From: Tenderia sp965602225
Lineage (GTDB): Bacteria > Pseudomonadota > Gammaproteobacteria > Tenderiales > Tenderiaceae
Assembly (NCBI GenBank): GCA_965602225.1
Contig: CBFCYE010000009.1
Span: forward strand, 1-64,000
Length of the DNA: 64,000 bases
Direction of reading: 5' to 3'
The notes below the pieces were generated by a model. That model worked only from the letters and a program-made list of their open reading frames with translations, ran no database searches and was not told the DNA's origin. The translations under genes were made by a program, and so were the position numbers. Shown one piece after another: positions 63,437-64,000 of the stretch (the first letter of the stretch is position 1; every line of letters starts with the position of its first letter).

Positions 63437-64000
63437 ATGCAAAAGATTCTTATAGCCGGCCCCGCCTGGGTCGGGGATATGGTGATGGCGCAGAGTCTCT
63501 ATATGGGTTTGTGCCAGCGCTATCCTAATGTGCTGATCGATGTGCTGGCGCCCGCCTGGTCTGGACCGATCCTGAAACGCATGCCCGAGGTGCGACGTCA
63601 TATCGAAATGCCGCTTGGGCATGGCGAGTTTGGTCTGGCGGCGCGTTATCGTCTTGGCAAGGCTTTGCGTAGCGAGCATTATGATCAGGCCATTATTATT
63701 CCTCGTTCATTGAAGGCGGCATTGGCGCCGTTTTTTGCTGGCATTCCGAAGCGTACCGGTTACAAGGGTGAAATGCGGTTTGGGCTGGTCAACGATATGC
63801 GTCCCTTGGATAAGTCCGTGTTGAGCCAGACGGTGCAGCGTTATGTTGCTTTGGGCTTGGGGTGGGATGAAGACTTGCCACCTGAACAGGTTCCTCAACC
63901 AAAACTCGAAATCGATCCGCAAAATCAGCAGCGCCTGTTGACTGCGTTTTCACTCAATATGGATACGCCAGTGGTCGGATTCATGCCGGGGGCGGAATAT
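63437..64000 (+). CDS. waaF: ADP-heptose:LPS heptosyltransferase II WaaF (5' part)
   Basis: The reading frame is open to the window edge (188 residues, no stop). The start MQKILIAGPAWVGDMVMAQSL and AALAPFFAGIPKRTGYKGEMR are typical of heptosyltransferase family 9, and position after hldE-hldD favours WaaF over WaaC. It adds the second heptose to the LPS inner core. AGTAGG lies five bases before the ATG. Confidence 0.9.
   Translation, partial: MQKILIAGPAWVGDMVMAQSLYMGLCQRYPNVLIDVLAPAWSGPILKRMPEVRRHIEMPLGHGEFGLAARYRLGKALRSEHYDQAIIIPRSLKAALAPFFAGIPKRTGYKGEMRFGLVNDMRPLDKSVLSQTVQRYVALGLGWDEDLPPEQVPQPKLEIDPQNQQRLLTAFSLNMDTPVVGFMPGAEY

Noticed and set aside
61655..63679. A 674-codon open frame antisense to hldE, hldD and waaF
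   Set aside because: It lies wholly opposite clear, conserved genes, crosses three of them, has no family motifs, and is rich in His/Thr/Gln as expected for an antisense shadow.

Overview
The window is chromosomal DNA from a gammaproteobacterium. Evidence for this is the rpsU-yqeY-dnaG-rpoD operon, the dusB-fis pair, DsbD, a type IV pilus retraction ATPase, the heptose/LPS genes and the order dsbD-aroQ-accB-accC-prmA-DUF3426-dusB-fis-purH-purD, which resembles Pseudomonas-type chromosomes. A CIRCE operator before groES argues against Enterobacterales. I cannot name the genus. I see no insertion sequence, phage, integrase, rRNA or CRISPR array. One tRNA gene is present.

Layout. 0-5 kb: tRNA-Ile2(CAU) and the macromolecular synthesis operon on the minus strand. 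4.8-10 kb: molybdenum cofactor genes, with moeB and a kelch protein on minus and moaA-moaC-moaD-moaE plus a histidine phosphatase on plus. 10.2-22.5 kb: an envelope/export locus. On plus it holds a secreted protein, a LolA-like protein, a ribbon-helix-helix/zinc-ribbon regulator, a DUF1302 barrel, an RND exporter, another outer-membrane protein and a TPR/beta-barrel protein. An ABC-2 permease and its ATPase converge on it from the minus strand. 22.6-32 kb: tsaD, typA, pip, dtd, a serpin lipoprotein, apaH, an alpha/beta-hydrolase lipoprotein and an Hpt protein. 32-38 kb: two paralogous di-heme peroxidases, a decayed hemF copy, intact hemF, tsaC and purD. 38-40.5 kb: a beta-helix surface protein with a GlyGly-CTERM tail, placed between purD and purH. 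40.5-50.7 kb: purH, fis, dusB, DUF3426, prmA, accC, accB, aroQ, a TlpA-like thioredoxin, dsbD and cutA, all on minus. 50.7-54.7 kb: fxsA, groES-groEL and pilU. 54.9-64 kb: glnE, ilvE, a zinc-finger protein, msbA, hldE, hldD and the 5' part of waaF.

The most unusual material is in the 10.2-22.5 kb locus. The ABC ATPase carries a tail of about 133 residues rich in Trp, Gln, Lys, Asp and Gly that contains WQKWQ twice. The RND exporter encoded on the converging strand has a similar insert in its first periplasmic loop, also with Gly/Trp runs and WQKWQ. The regulator gene in this locus has a perfect 17-bp palindrome over its promoter -10 element, and a closely related promoter block precedes the secreted-protein gene. 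A second notable point is that hemF plus its downstream peroxidase appears to have been tandemly duplicated, with one hemF copy reduced to a frameshifted, internally deleted remnant.

Most housekeeping calls rest on clear family motifs in the translations. Functions of the export locus, the kelch protein, the serpin target and the surface protein are not known from sequence alone.
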